Shown here in pieces: positions 1-11,700 of a stretch of 64,000 nucleotides of DNA. Position 1 is the stretch's first letter, and each line of letters begins with the position of its first letter. The notes under the pieces are model-generated. The model had not been told where the DNA came from and did not search any database. It was given only the letters and a program-made list of their open reading frames with translations. The stretch covers positions 24,633,711-24,697,710 of the forward strand of contig NC_088650.1 in the NCBI RefSeq assembly GCF_964019385.1. Reading direction: 5' to 3'. The position numbers and the translations under genes were made by a program. Origin of the DNA: Sycon ciliatum. Taxonomy: Eukaryota > Porifera > Calcarea > Leucosolenida > Sycettidae.

Positions 1-64
1 AAAATCACACTTGGGAACTCTTGCTTGAGCTGATTGCTCTCACTGGTGGGTTTGTTAGTCAGCT

Positions 65-137
65 GCCTCCTTAGCGCAGTAGGCAGCGCGTCAGTCTCAT
101 AATCTGAAGGTCGTGAGTTCGATCCTCACAGGGGGCA
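65..137 (+). tRNA. tRNA-Met (CAT), elongator type
   Basis: A complete 73-nt cloverleaf reads on the plus strand. The seven-pair acceptor stem (GCCTCCT with AGGGGGC, one T-G wobble) is followed by a D arm, an anticodon loop CTCATAA with anticodon CAT, and a T arm with GTGAG/CTCAC around TTCGATC. The discriminator base is A. The internal promoter boxes A and B are intact. A T-rich stretch just after the gene (about 140-162) can serve as the RNA polymerase III terminator. The TTCGA T-loop and the G1-C72 pair fit the elongator rather than the initiator tRNA. It should be functional. Confidence 0.95.
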
Positions 138-200
138 CTTTCTTTTTTACTTTTTTTTTAAGAAATCTGTTTGTTCTAAAGCACACACCTAGTACCTGGC

Positions 201-413
201 TACTCTAATTTCACAAATTTTCGGTGTACTTTTATTTTCGGTACTTTCGGTGCATCTGCTTCATACCTAAAATTTCAATACACCGAACAAACACTAACAC
301 ACATAATCCAATAGGGAACAGCTTCCCTGTACCGGAAATTTCTGTTCACCTAACCTGGCCTTTTGCCCTCATACCGAAAATATTGAGCACCGAAAATTTC
401 TGAAATTAGAGTA
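201..413. repeat. MITE with 26-28 bp terminal inverted repeats
   Basis: The left end TACTCTAATTTC plus CAAATTTTCGGTG is mirrored at the right end as CACCGAAAATTTCTG plus AAATTAGAGTA. The two arms differ at one or two bases and enclose about 160 bp of AT-rich DNA without an open frame. The ends begin and finish with TA, as expected for Tc1/mariner-type non-autonomous elements. The superfamily is inferred from the ends only. Confidence 0.6.
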
Positions 414-898
414 TATCAAACGAAAGTACGAGGTGTCGCAGCGCAGCCTCTGCTCGGGCAGGGCGCATGGCAACGTTACTTAACGGTATCTCATTGAAGA
501 CTGAATTCATTGTATGCTTGCTGCTATGCCTTGTTTTGCTATTTCTATTGATAACAGATCCTGCAGCATACATGACGGTGTGTCCTCTAGTTCGGAGCTT
601 GCTAGCCACACAGCTGATCTTCTGGCAGCGCTGGAAGCAGTTGAAGATGGCCGAATGCATGCAGGAGCTGCGGATAACCTGCGACACACTATCTACGTTG
701 GCTAAGGTCAGTTGCACCAGACGGCAATGCTTTCTCAGGCTTCTGGACAACGTATTTGTTTATCACTCAGAAGCATGTCGACGGTGACATCAGCCGTAGT
801 GTTACTGTGTAATTGATGAACACTGCCGCCCAGTGCCATCCCAGTAGTGAACTGTGGTTAGGATAGTTTGTCATCCTGTGTGGCATGGACATGGAAAT
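414..898. other. No supported gene
   Basis: Open frames of 60-114 codons overlap on both strands here. None has a recognisable domain or a convincing splice structure, so no gene is called. One of them (467-787, plus strand) begins with a hydrophobic stretch, but that alone is weak evidence. Confidence 0.4.
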
Positions 899-900
899 TA

Positions 901-1042
901 CAATACTGCTCTATGAAATCCGATCAAGCGAGTCAATGCCACGTCAGGCACTGTGCAGCCCTAGACCTGTGTACGCTGGGACTGTGAACTGATGCAGGGC
1001 GCAAACTTGACTCACACGATCGGATTTCATTGAGCAGCCCTG
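901..1042. repeat. Mariner-like MITE, family 1, short copy
   Basis: The termini CAATACTGCTC and GAGCAGCCCTG are inverted and flanked on both sides by TA. The inverted arms continue inward through ATGAAATCCGATC and its complement. The same family occurs at 3216-3502. Its 142-bp length and lack of coding capacity mark it as a non-autonomous element. The TA duplication is the Tc1/mariner signature. Confidence 0.7.
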
Positions 1043-1197
1043 TATCTCGATGATCCCGGCATTCTGAACATTGCTACAAGTATATCGGTCTTAAAACTAG
1101 TGGCGCAACAAATACCAAAATCCAGTATTCGAATGTTCCATTTTGTTATCGAACAAGGTGACATTTTATATAGAGGCCTTGCTTGATAGGGTTAACA

Positions 1198-1773
1198 TGT
1201 TTTCGAAGTCGACAGCATGTAATTGTTGCAAGACGGAGGACGCACTGGCAACTGGTTTATGGTTGTAGCTGTGTTGCCACACCTGCCGACATGTCAGTAG
1301 CCTGCCGATTTGTGGGGCCTGTCACGACCTGCCGACAATTGACCGTCTCCTGCCGACAACAGCCGTGAAAGTGTCCAAACTTGACCTTTGTGCAAGGTTT
1401 AGAAGTCATGGTCCAGAATTTTGGCTTTTACTGCTCATTACGAGTGTTTCCATAGCTCTCTCTTACAATACAAACATCAGCTGTCTGGGGGAAATCGTGT
1501 GCACTGTAGAATCCCGCTGGTGGGTTTGTACAACGAAGCTTGGCGATGTTCGAACATGGCCTAGGCTTATGCGCGGGTGGGTTTATTCGCTGGATTCTAC
1601 GATATATTAGGGTTACTATGAGAGGGGGGGGGGGGGTCCGGGGGCAAAGCCCCCGGATGATGCATTTTATTTTTTTCAGTCTACTGATATTTGGCTATAA
1701 TGATGTGGCAACACTGTTGTAGTCAGGAGCACTGCGTTCTCCGCCTTGTAATGTGCTGTCGACTTCGAAAACA
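1198..1773. repeat. TIR element with internal CTGCCGAC repeats
   Basis: The arm TTTTCGAAGTCGACAGCAT at about 1199-1218 is mirrored near 1753-1773, ending in GTCGACTTCGAAAACA. Outside the arms, a direct repeat close to ACAAGGTGAYATTTT lies at about 1153 and 1771. Between 1282 and 1366 the octamer CTGCCGAC occurs several times. A G-run followed by GTCCGGGGGC lies near 1625-1655. The limits and the superfamily are uncertain. Confidence 0.45.
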
Positions 1774-3215
1774 AGGTGATATTTTGTACAATGTACCATG
1801 CAGTTGAAAACAGGCTTTGAAACCATCGGCCTGCCAAGGATGGATGGACGTTATGCTCGTGGTCACATTTGGTACATACGAGGGATTACGAGCCTATGTG
1901 AGCATGCAGTACATGGCCATCGGGCTCACGCTGATTGTTCGAATCTTTTTATGCTTGTGAGTTGGAAGTAGTCAGTAGCTGTGACTCAAGATTTCATGCT
2001 GAAATCTATCATCTGACAACAAGTATAAGTCATCGTCTTCAAGTACCTGGACATCCGATGATGATTGGCCTTTGAATAATAAAGGCGAGACACCCCTAGC
2101 CGACTACCTTAGTAGATGTAAACAAATTTCTGCCTGCTGCTGCTGCTGCTGCTGCTGCCACCACCACAGTCGCCGCTTCCTGTTGCTGGTGGCGGTGGTG
2201 TTATCGTTGTCGTCGTTGTTGTCACAAATCGTTGCTCTTGCTGCTACTGCTGCTGCTATTGCCGTTGCTATGTTCATTGCTGACACTCGTCTTGTTCTTT
2301 CTCTTTGTTGCCACAGTTGTCTGTATGTTGTTTTGTTGTAACTTCCTTTGTTTGTTGATGACTGCAGGCTAACTGGGTTCCCAAGCAGTTGCTTCACGGT
2401 GCTAGTATTCTTCCACTTATCTCGCCGGCGGACGTTCATTCGATTGTCTCCGCGACGTGGACGTATCTTCGGGTATGTACAATTGTACATACATGCACTG
2501 GATATGGAAATTGAATCTTGCGTGTCCGCAAATCTACTGTAAAGTGAGAAACTTTCGCTAGAGATTAAATCTCGCTATTTTCGCGTCCATCACACATCCG
2601 CGGATATAAATCGCCGCAAACTGCTCTGTACATTGACTGTAGACAGTAACAGATCCAACTGAAGAGATAATATTGCGAAGGTTTCTCGTCGTGAACCAGG
2701 ACAATTCTTAAAAAATCAGAAGCTGCACGCTGCGAAAGATTTCGCTGTACAATAGTTTTTAAAAAGGATGCATTTCCATTTCCTTGTTGAGCACCAAATT
2801 CTGGTGACAAATTCTGGTGATCTTGGTCATTGTTATGTTCCATTGCCGAAAGGCGCTCCTGCCGCTGTGTGTACTCTACTGTTACTAACCAGTGAGTTGG
2901 CTATTGTGCTCCTGCTTTTTCTTTGTTTATAAGAAGAAAAGAGGACGAAAGAGCTACAAGTTATGCTATAAGTATCCACTAACACCACCAGTTACTTTAC
3001 AATCAGCTCATGTGATAACATTGCACGACACATAAATTAATCCTTGGCTCTGCACCCAAGTCTAACTGTACACACCTGATGAGCTTTTCTTTGTTTGTGT
3101 GTCGTCTCTCAGGCCACTTGGGACTCCAGACAGGCAGGTGAGTGAAGCTAGCTATGAGTACAATCAGCAGGCGCGCGATGCTCTTTAGCAGGTTCTCTCG
3201 TTTTGTTTTGATGTA

Positions 3216-3502
3216 CAGTGCTGCTCAATGAAATCCGATCAAGCGAGTGAATGCCACGCGGCCGGGCGCCGTGCCGCCCTAGGCCTGGCAACACTAGGAT
3301 GTGACACTGGTGCAGGGTGCACACTACGCACACTTGATTCACGCCATCGGACCTCATTGAGCAACAGAGGAATACTTGCAGCTGTGGCGTGTAGCAGTGC
3401 TGCAAGTTTGCGCCCTGCACCAGTTCACGTCCCTGTGTTCGGATATCTAGGGCTGTCCAGCGCTACTGGACTCACGCCATCGGATTTCTTTGAGCAGTAC
3501 TG
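3216..3502. repeat. Mariner-like MITE, family 1, dimer-like copy
   Basis: The ends CAGTGCTGCTCAATGAAATC and its near complement finishing GAGCAGTACTG are flanked by TA. An extra internal end, CATTGAGCAACAG, lies at about 3357-3369. The element therefore looks like a 142-bp unit joined to a second half-unit in inverse order. The termini are shared with the copy at 901-1042. Confidence 0.65.
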
Positions 3503-3658
3503 TAGCAGCATGATGCTAAAGGCTATTAAAAGCCCTGTTGTTTAGGTTTGGTCCTAATGCCGGCTTGATCTTCTTGAATGTACTGCGATGATGAAATCAC
3601 ATCATTGTGAGAGACACTGTCGTCTGTAGTTGTGAATGCTGTCATGACCACAGTGTTG

Positions 3659-4082
3659 CAGGCCCGTCGCACCGACTTTGGAGGTGGGGCGGCCATGGAA
3701 GGGGGTCCGGGGGTCATCCCGCGGAAAAATTTCAAAAATTGAAGTCAATTGCAAGCATTTCCGGGTATTTGGTGCCATTTCAGTGTACGGTAACTACAAT
3801 GAAAGTCTTTTTGATTCTGCAACAAACAAAGAAGACGCTACGATCGGGGACAAACATTACCCTCCCCGGGAAAAAATTCAAAAATTGAAGCCAATTGCAA
3901 GCATTTCCAGGCTGGCATTTGGTGCTATTTCAGTGTATCTGCAACAAACCACGATCGGGGACGAGGATTTGTCACGTTTGCGCTAAGCTGCGATCATTGT
4001 GCTTTGTTGTAATGTGCTCCAAAAAAAAAAAAAAAACCGGCCGAAAAAGTGGGGCGGCCTCAGCCCGGCTGTGACGGCCTTG
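3659..4082. repeat. CAGG-ended TIR element, copy 1 (GGGGCGGCC family)
   Basis: This element shares long stretches with 47062-47512: a GGGGCGGCC-rich left end, two tandem sub-repeats containing AAAATTGAAGCCAATTGCAA, an A-run and a right end with GTGGGGCGGCC. The left end CAGGCCCGTC and right end GACGGCCTTG are inverted. A 5-6 bp duplication close to TGTTG flanks it. No transposase frame is present, so it is non-autonomous. Confidence 0.6.
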
Positions 4083-4238
4083 CTGTTGTGATGACAGAGT
4101 GAGAGTTGTTGCTGGTTGTTGCTGTTTAGCTTTATAGTATCAGTACTTCACCATAGGCACATGCAAAATCTGCCTTCTCACCGGGCGTATTGCCACAGTT
4201 CTGGCAAAATGATGAAGCTGGTTAGTACTTTTAATGGA

Positions 4239-4240
<2 letters not shown>

Positions 4241-4319
<79 letters not shown>
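4241..4319 (+). repeat. (CTG)26 trinucleotide microsatellite
   Basis: About 26 uninterrupted CTG/CAG units. All reading frames across it give homopolymer proteins (Leu, Ala, Cys, Gln or Ser), which are artefacts. It lies outside any called gene. Confidence 0.95.
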
Positions 4320-5752
4320 ATGTCCTGTGTCTGTACTGTATTGCACTCACTGTAGCTGACCAAAGCAGTACGGTTGCGCACCTGAAGACGCTCACCGCTA
4401 CGCTGACCGGCATTGCTGCTGACAACATGGACAAAGTCGGTCACTTCTACCACCTGCTCAGCTGACCGCGGTTTCACCATTGACCCGTGTTTGTGTCCGT
4501 GTTCCACTGCTACTGCTACCGCTACTGCTACTGTTGCTACTGCTTTCGTGTGTTTCTTTGCCCACCGTTTCTATCAGCTTTACTCCGCCGTATTGAAACA
4601 AGTCTCCACAGTCCTTGTCAACATTGCGTGTCGTGTGAAGCGACATTTTTAACGCTTGTTTCAATAGATGGCGAATACCCTTTCTGGGTGCTGTCACTTG
4701 TACCGGGTAGTTGAAGTTAATTTTATTGATGTTCTGTAATCTCCGCGGTCACTCTCTATCCCCGTACATTGTTCCCCCCCCCCTGCTATCTTTGATGTCT
4801 GATCGTTGAAGATGTGCCACCCCGTCAGTTACCGGATCGAAGTGTGTTCTAGCAAACCGGGGCCCTGGGAGTCCATCATGTGTCACTGAGTCGGTGTGCC
4901 TGGGGTGAACTGTTACCTACTTCATAGCATTGATGCGTTTGCACTATGCTATTGTCACCATGCAAAGCCTGGTACATGTATGTGCTCGGGGCAAGGTCGT
5001 TTCCTTCTGTTACAGTGTTAGTGATCTCGTGTATTTGTTGGCATGAGTGCTTATCACAATAATATCAGGTTGACAGCTATGCAGAGTATACCAGAATTAA
5101 TTATGCATGAATCAAAATGCATACGATCATGATCATGGGCATACAGGTAGTCATTGGTGGGGGTGCTGCAGTGGCAGGGTTTTGTACGACTCCCTAGCGG
5201 CCTAGGAGGCTAGGTCCTGGTGATAGCTGGCATGTTTGAGTGGAACTATGAGTGACTCATACTACTGAATTGTGTAATGATACTAATCTATTGCCAGTAG
5301 TCCAGAAAGGCAGAATGGTGGTCTCCCAGCTCTCTTCCTGAGTTCTCTACTGAGTAGATACGGTCTATAACGAGTAACCGTGTCACACCGACTCTTGTTC
5401 CCTCTCCTCGAAGAGATAGAATAATCTACTCCTGAGGAAAGCCACATCGTGACCGACACCTTCCGGAAGTGTGAACATCCGATCAGCTGTGGCCTGCTCA
5501 GCGCTCGCTATCATGGTTATCTGGAAGAGTGCAAGGCTTTGGCTCGAGTCGCTACATCAGTCAAGCTCTGGCAGCTAGCTACACGGATTTACCGTAGCTA
5601 GGGCGTTGAGTCTACCGGCGTCATCCCACAACTAGTTTGAAAAGAACAAAGACGAATAAAGTTACAAGCAATGTTTGTGAGTGACATATTTCAAGCTTTG
5701 TCCTGGCTCATGGCATGATTTCAGTGGAGCTACAGAGTACAGTAGAAAAGCC
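4320..5752. other. Intergenic, upstream of the mucin-like gene
   Basis: No coding exon or repeat pair was recognised. A C-run lies near 4776. The promoter and 5' untranslated region of the mucin-like gene should lie in the right part, but no TATA box or other core element stands out. Confidence 0.4.
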
Positions 5753-8700
5753 ATGAAGGCTGCCGTGTGTGTCCTACCTGCTTTACTGGTGCTGCTCGTG
5801 CTTGGAGAGGCGGCAGGTGTCCGCCAGGAGAGAGGTAATGTGAATCTGAAGTTCTTGTATGTCTGAACGTTACTCAGTACTTGTGGAATAGACATGACAG
5901 CATGCAGTAATCGCTTGGTCCGGGACAAACTCTGCTGTTACGTACTGGCGAAATGCTCCACATACGCACGGCATTAGGCTGAAGCTAGGGATATCTTTGT
6001 GTCCTGAAGTATTGTGGTTGTCAGAAGTTGGCGAGAGGTCGAGTAAATCTATTGTGTCAACGATTTGTGCCCTGCTTGACTCCAGATAGTACAGATCATG
6101 TTGTACGTGTATAGACGTAGCTGCGAAGTGCAAGACAAGAGAGACTCCTGACGTCTGTAGACTGTGTAGTGTAGCTAGCTTTTAGACATTTTGGTTCTCC
6201 AAGTGCAGACTACAGTCATGCAGTACATCTACATGGACATGTACGTAGTCATTAGATCATACATGTACAGTGTATCTGGCTCATAGAGTCATACTTGTAC
6301 TGTCATAGCCTGTATCACGGGCTGTGTGGTACAGAGTCTGGTACAGTGGTAGTGGCAGCATACCACCGGATGGCTTGCAGTTACGTAATACTGTAGATCT
6401 GGGTGATTGTCGCAGCCTGGCATTAATTGCTGCATGGAGTGTTGGCGACAACCAGAACACATAACGTTCCCATACCTAAACTGACTCCTGACTCGTGACG
6501 GGTACACAATACCTGTAGTTGCATATGCAAGCCACACATAATTCCTGTTTGAAAAGTTTACTGTGTACGATAATGCTACCGTACTTCCCCACAATTTTGC
6601 TACAAAAAAGAATTTTTGCCGTGTGAACATATTCGGGTAGAAGCTCATGCGCTATACATGTATGTGCAATAAAGGTTTGTCTGTGTCCTAAACAACGGTG
6701 TTGTCACAATGCTTAGCAGTATATTCAGCTCCCGGGTGTTTCACCAAATAGTGTTCACATAATCATAATCGCGTGTCAGGACATAAGCACCCCCCCCCCC
6801 CCAATTATAAGCGCATATGATATAATTACGTGCGGAAGTACGGCAAGAAGAAGGGCACACTTCAGGTCCTTCTTAGTGTCATGCCCTGCGTAGATAGTAC
6901 TACTTACCAATACCACTATAGTACTGCACACATTCACTATCAGCCTGTCACCTACCTCTACCGCGGCTCTTCATCAATGTTCTCTTCCTTTTGATTAGGA
7001 TAGGGTTACCTCTTCTGTCGCCGGACCTAGACTATCCATTACCATAGAACTGTCGTCTATTGTCTCTGTTGCCGGTCCGCTGTTCTGCTGTTCCGCTTAG
7101 TTGCTCCGATTCATGATTAGCATAAGCTTCAATACTTAGATACATTACTCTTTGCTGAGTTTAGCACAGCTCACTACTCGTTCGCTGCTGCCTGCTCGAT
7201 CCTTCCCTTCGTAGCCGCTCGCATAGGTTTCAGCTAGTATAAGTTCGCTGACTTAGCCAGATATCGAGGAGTCTTGGATTAGTCTTGTTTGAGTCTTGTA
7301 TGAGTCTTGTATTAGTCTTATTCTCTTTTATAGCTTTCTTGACTTTCTTTATAGGAGTTCCGCTACCGCTCAAGCGGACTTGTCCGCTTGAGCCGGTTTG
7401 GCCTTTGACTTTGTAGTTTATTACTGTTCCTTTGTTCCTTTACTATATCGGACCTGAGGGCTCCGCCACCCTGACTTCTCTCTGTGCTTTGGGTCTGAGG
7501 TACGCCTGAGTGGAACTACCAAGAGGCGCACATATACTTTGTGCAAACGGGCTTGGGATAACTAACACGTAGGGACGATCAGCCAGCCACGACATTAGTA
7601 TTATGGCAGTTTTGTCTCTGAGGAACTGTTTACTGTGAGCCCTGGGTAGTCTGAATGTAGCCCGTGACAGTGTGTAACACTCCACTCACCCGTCAACCAC
7701 AGTCAGACTGAGTTTAGCCACGGGGTTTAGTCATAACAGTTTGAATGCCAATCAAACTCTCACGTAGTTGTGTAACTGAAGGGCAGTCTGTGTGGACACG
7801 GTCAAAGTGGCAACCGAAATACAAGCCAGTGAAAGTAGTAGTCGGGATAATACCAAGAACTCACTGGGTGTCTCTTTGACAAGGGCCTTCCGTCACACTT
7901 TTAAAGTGGCTCGTTTGTGTTCATGTTACAGGTATGGTCACGATATTTCTTCCAAAAATAGTTTTTGAAGTACAACCTTCTGTACACAGACAGTGTTGTG
8001 ATCATTATGAATATTCTATCATCCTGTCATCAATTTTCAGATTAGGTGTGGGTGGGGTTTTGCCATAATAGCTTGTGCAACTGCCTGCGCAACCTCTATC
8101 CAGTGCTGCGATGGCAGAGCTTCACATCACGTGACATGGTTCAATAGGTTACACTCGCAAACAGTGCGAACTTTGAAAGTGACCACAGGGGAGTTGTACC
8201 CAAAGCAGGGATGCGTACAATCGTGTATCTATCATGCACAGGGCCAGGGTGCAACATTAATAGTGTGTACGAGTTCGTCACGTGATGTGAAGTTTTGCGG
8301 TCGCAGACTCGTTTCCAGAGTTGCAAACTCTTGGGGCTATGAACTCCTGGTTTAGTAACAAGGCTGGTTGAATATTTTTATGGCCATTTGCCCATTGCAG
8401 TTATGAGTGAAATACAGACCGATGTCCACTCTCAGCACTTAGTCTCTTTCTCCCCCCATTCATGTCCCGGCCAGGCCTTACAGTCTCTCATTTCTTGGTG
8501 CTGACCGCTTTAATGCACTACCCGCTATCATTCGACCCCAGCGTACTTTGCCTGCTTTTCGGGCTAGCTGCTCACAATTTCTCCTTGGGCACCCTGTAAG
8601 AAGGCCATAGGCCTGTTGGGTATACCCAAGTAAAATAATAAATACTACTACTACTACTACTACACTTGCCAACAGATCTCGTAGATTGCCTTACGTACGG

Positions 8701-11700
8701 GTGTGAGGTCGAGCGGCCTTCGGCTCTGCAAGTGTGCACTGGTCCAGATTTCACCTGTCTCCTTTTTACTTGTATCAACTTGAATCAATAGTATAGTGTA
8801 AACATTTTTTTTCTTTTCTGATGTCAGCACAGAGGCTTGTATGTGAATATCCCATGCCCACTTGACTTTGGTGACATGTGTTGCACAGTTTCTGACAGAA
8901 CTTGTGACATGTGGACTCTGTGAAACCTGGCTTCCGTGTCATTACATTGCATGTGCATGTAAGGGTGTATGCCTGTGCCTTCATCCGATGGTATTACAGT
9001 CAAACCTGTCTTAAAGTCGACCACTCAAGGGACCTTACGAATGTGGTCTCAGTGTACAGATGGTCTCTCTAGTCTTTATCCTGGATCATTTGACTGGAAA
9101 TGACACCCACCGGTCCTACTTGTACCGTTGGTGGTCCTCTAACGCATGTGGTCACCTTTAAGGCTTACCAGAGCGGTCGCCTTGACATGTTTCACTGTGT
9201 GTTGTTGCTACTGTTGTTGTTGTGCAGGTATTGCTGTGCTGGCTGCGTTGCCGGTGCTCTCACACCGAGCACACCGAACGGACGATGTGGAGGACGCTGG
9301 CCATCCGACCGATAAGCTTCGCAACACATCACCGAGTACTGATGGTGCAGCTGCAGGGCCCAAGACAACGGACAGTGTTGCTCAGTTAGAAGAAGAAGCA
9401 GCAGCACCAACTCCTGCCTCCTCCTCTGCACCCACGGCAGTGGAGCTGAGTGCAGTGAGTGCACCGGTCATACAGGCAACCAGTACATCCAGTGCACCGT
9501 CTGCTAATCAACTGACCAATGTGCTAGCCCACACTGGCGTGGCTACTGTCGTCGGCAACAACAGCAGCAGCAGTGCTGTTGTGGCGGATACCTCTGTTGT
9601 GTCCACCGTAGCGCAGACTCTAACCGCCAACCGCACACCTGTTCAGGTTACTGCTAGCAGTGGGACAGGCGCAACTAGCTCTGTATCACAACCATACACA
9701 AGTGGCAGCAGTGACGTCGCCACCATCAGTGTCAGCAGCCCTGCTTCGAGCTCTAACAGCGCTGCTGCCGACTCTGACGGTGTTGCTGCCAGCTCTAACA
9801 GCACTATCAGTAGTACGGGAAGCAACAGTGCAGTGAACTCTGCTACCATTAATACTATTGGCACGCTTGCACCCGACACTGCCGACGGTACACCGGCTGC
9901 AACCCATGTACCGCAGTCCGAATCCTTCACAGTCGTAACCAGCCATGTGCACCAATCGCATGGGAACGGAGCTACACCCAACATGACTGCTTCAGTACCG
10001 GCCAGGTTGCCCGCATTGGCTTTGAGCGACGCCACACATTCAACACTGGTGTCAAACAATAAGACATCATCACAGGCCACTGTGAAGACTCCTGAAGCTG
10101 ATCCAGTGCAGTTGGGAACGACTAGCAGCTACGCAGCAGTAGCCAGGGCAACACTTGGAAACCGTTTGAATGGCAGCAGTGCGACTACGAGCACGGTAGA
10201 TCATGTTGAACCACTCACAGTATTCACGACAAACTCCACTAGAGCTGCTGCTAGTCCAGGTAATATGCCCACTGCAACTAGTAGGCCATCAACAACTGCA
10301 GCCAGCGATGTAGCTCGCTCATCCAGCTCTGATGGGGGAATAGCAGCAACGGGCATTACGTCAGCTACCCGGTCTTTATCAGCCACCAGCAGTTCAAATG
10401 CTGTTCAGCATGTTCCGGTCACTGTTAATCACAGCATGTTGAACTTGTCGAGTTCTTCTGCATCGGTGTCTACACATGGTGATCTCGCCAACAGCAATGT
10501 CAGTGGGCATGTCACTATCTCTACTCCCAGGGTGCATACGAACAAGACCATTACTACATCCTCATCTGCTGGTGTGACTAAGCAGCCAATCATAGCAGTG
10601 AGCGTCGAGGACAGCACCACATCTCCCAGTACTGCAGCTATCCTGACCGGTACAGCAGAGGCTGCCAAACCCGTTGCTAGCTCAGTGTCACGCCAATCTA
10701 ATATGACTAGTGTGGAAGCAAGTACTAGTGCAGCGAGCAACCCAACAAGCAGCTCTTCTCCAGCAGCAGTGAGCACATTCAGCACCGACAGCTCTGTTCA
10801 TGTAACTGCTATGCCAGTGATTAGTGCAGAGCTTACTAATGCCATGCCCTCCTCACACACTGCAGCTGCCAGTGCTGCCCCTATCTCCACTGCTACTAAT
10901 ACTACACCGGCAATGGCAACAGAGCCTTCTAATGTCCCAGGTGCTGCTACCGCGTTGACTTCCCCTGCAGGAACCGACAGAGCGACTGAGCGCTTGACTT
11001 CTACCGTTGAAAGTGAAATCCCTGCGGCTGCTCTCCAGACGTTGCCACACTATCGCACAGGCGTAGTTGAACATACCACACCCGTAGCTTCTTCTACCCT
11101 GCCTCCGATGGAGACGGTAGAGGCAACCGCCCCAGAGAGTACTTCTCCCCAGAGTGCCACTCCTGTGCAGCTCAGTTCAGGCGTTGACAATCTGCACCGT
11201 GTATCAACAGCGGATTCGCACACACTGAGGACATCAACACTCTCCAAGGCATCCAGGGTAGTGACCAGTACAGCGCGGAGTGGTATGGATGGCACAACAG
11301 CCATACCCAGTGACAGGGTTCTGGCCACTTCTATTCCTGCTAATGTACATACTGGCCAGAGCTTGGCCATTGCTCAATCATCCAGTGCCAGTACCAGTGC
11401 TGCCGCTGTCTTGTCTAGTGGGGCAGCAGCCACGACTGTTGCTCTGCACACTGCTAGTGCTACACAGCGTGCTGTAGTATCAAGTAGTGACAGGTCGTAC
11501 GCCACTGGCATACCCACTACCGCTCCACTGCACACAGACAGCATGTCCACTGCTGCTCTACTAGACACTGACAGTACATCCAATGCTGTTCCACTGCATA
11601 CAGACAGCATGTCCAGTACTTCTCCACTGAATACCGACAGCATGTCCACCACTGCTCCACTGCACACAGACAGCATGTCCACCACTGCTCCACTGCATAC

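Noticed and set aside
467-787. Open frame with hydrophobic N-terminus (106 codons)
   Set aside because: It competes with equally long frames on both strands and has no homology pattern or splice context.
7368-7393. Rho-independent terminator
   Set aside because: The hairpin has no T-run, and the DNA is clearly eukaryotic with introns.
9146-9227. ATG at 9146 as the true start of the mucin-like protein
   Set aside because: It lies in a MITE and reads through a pyrimidine-rich splice acceptor into a cysteine run. The upstream exon at 5753 gives a better signal peptide in matching phase.
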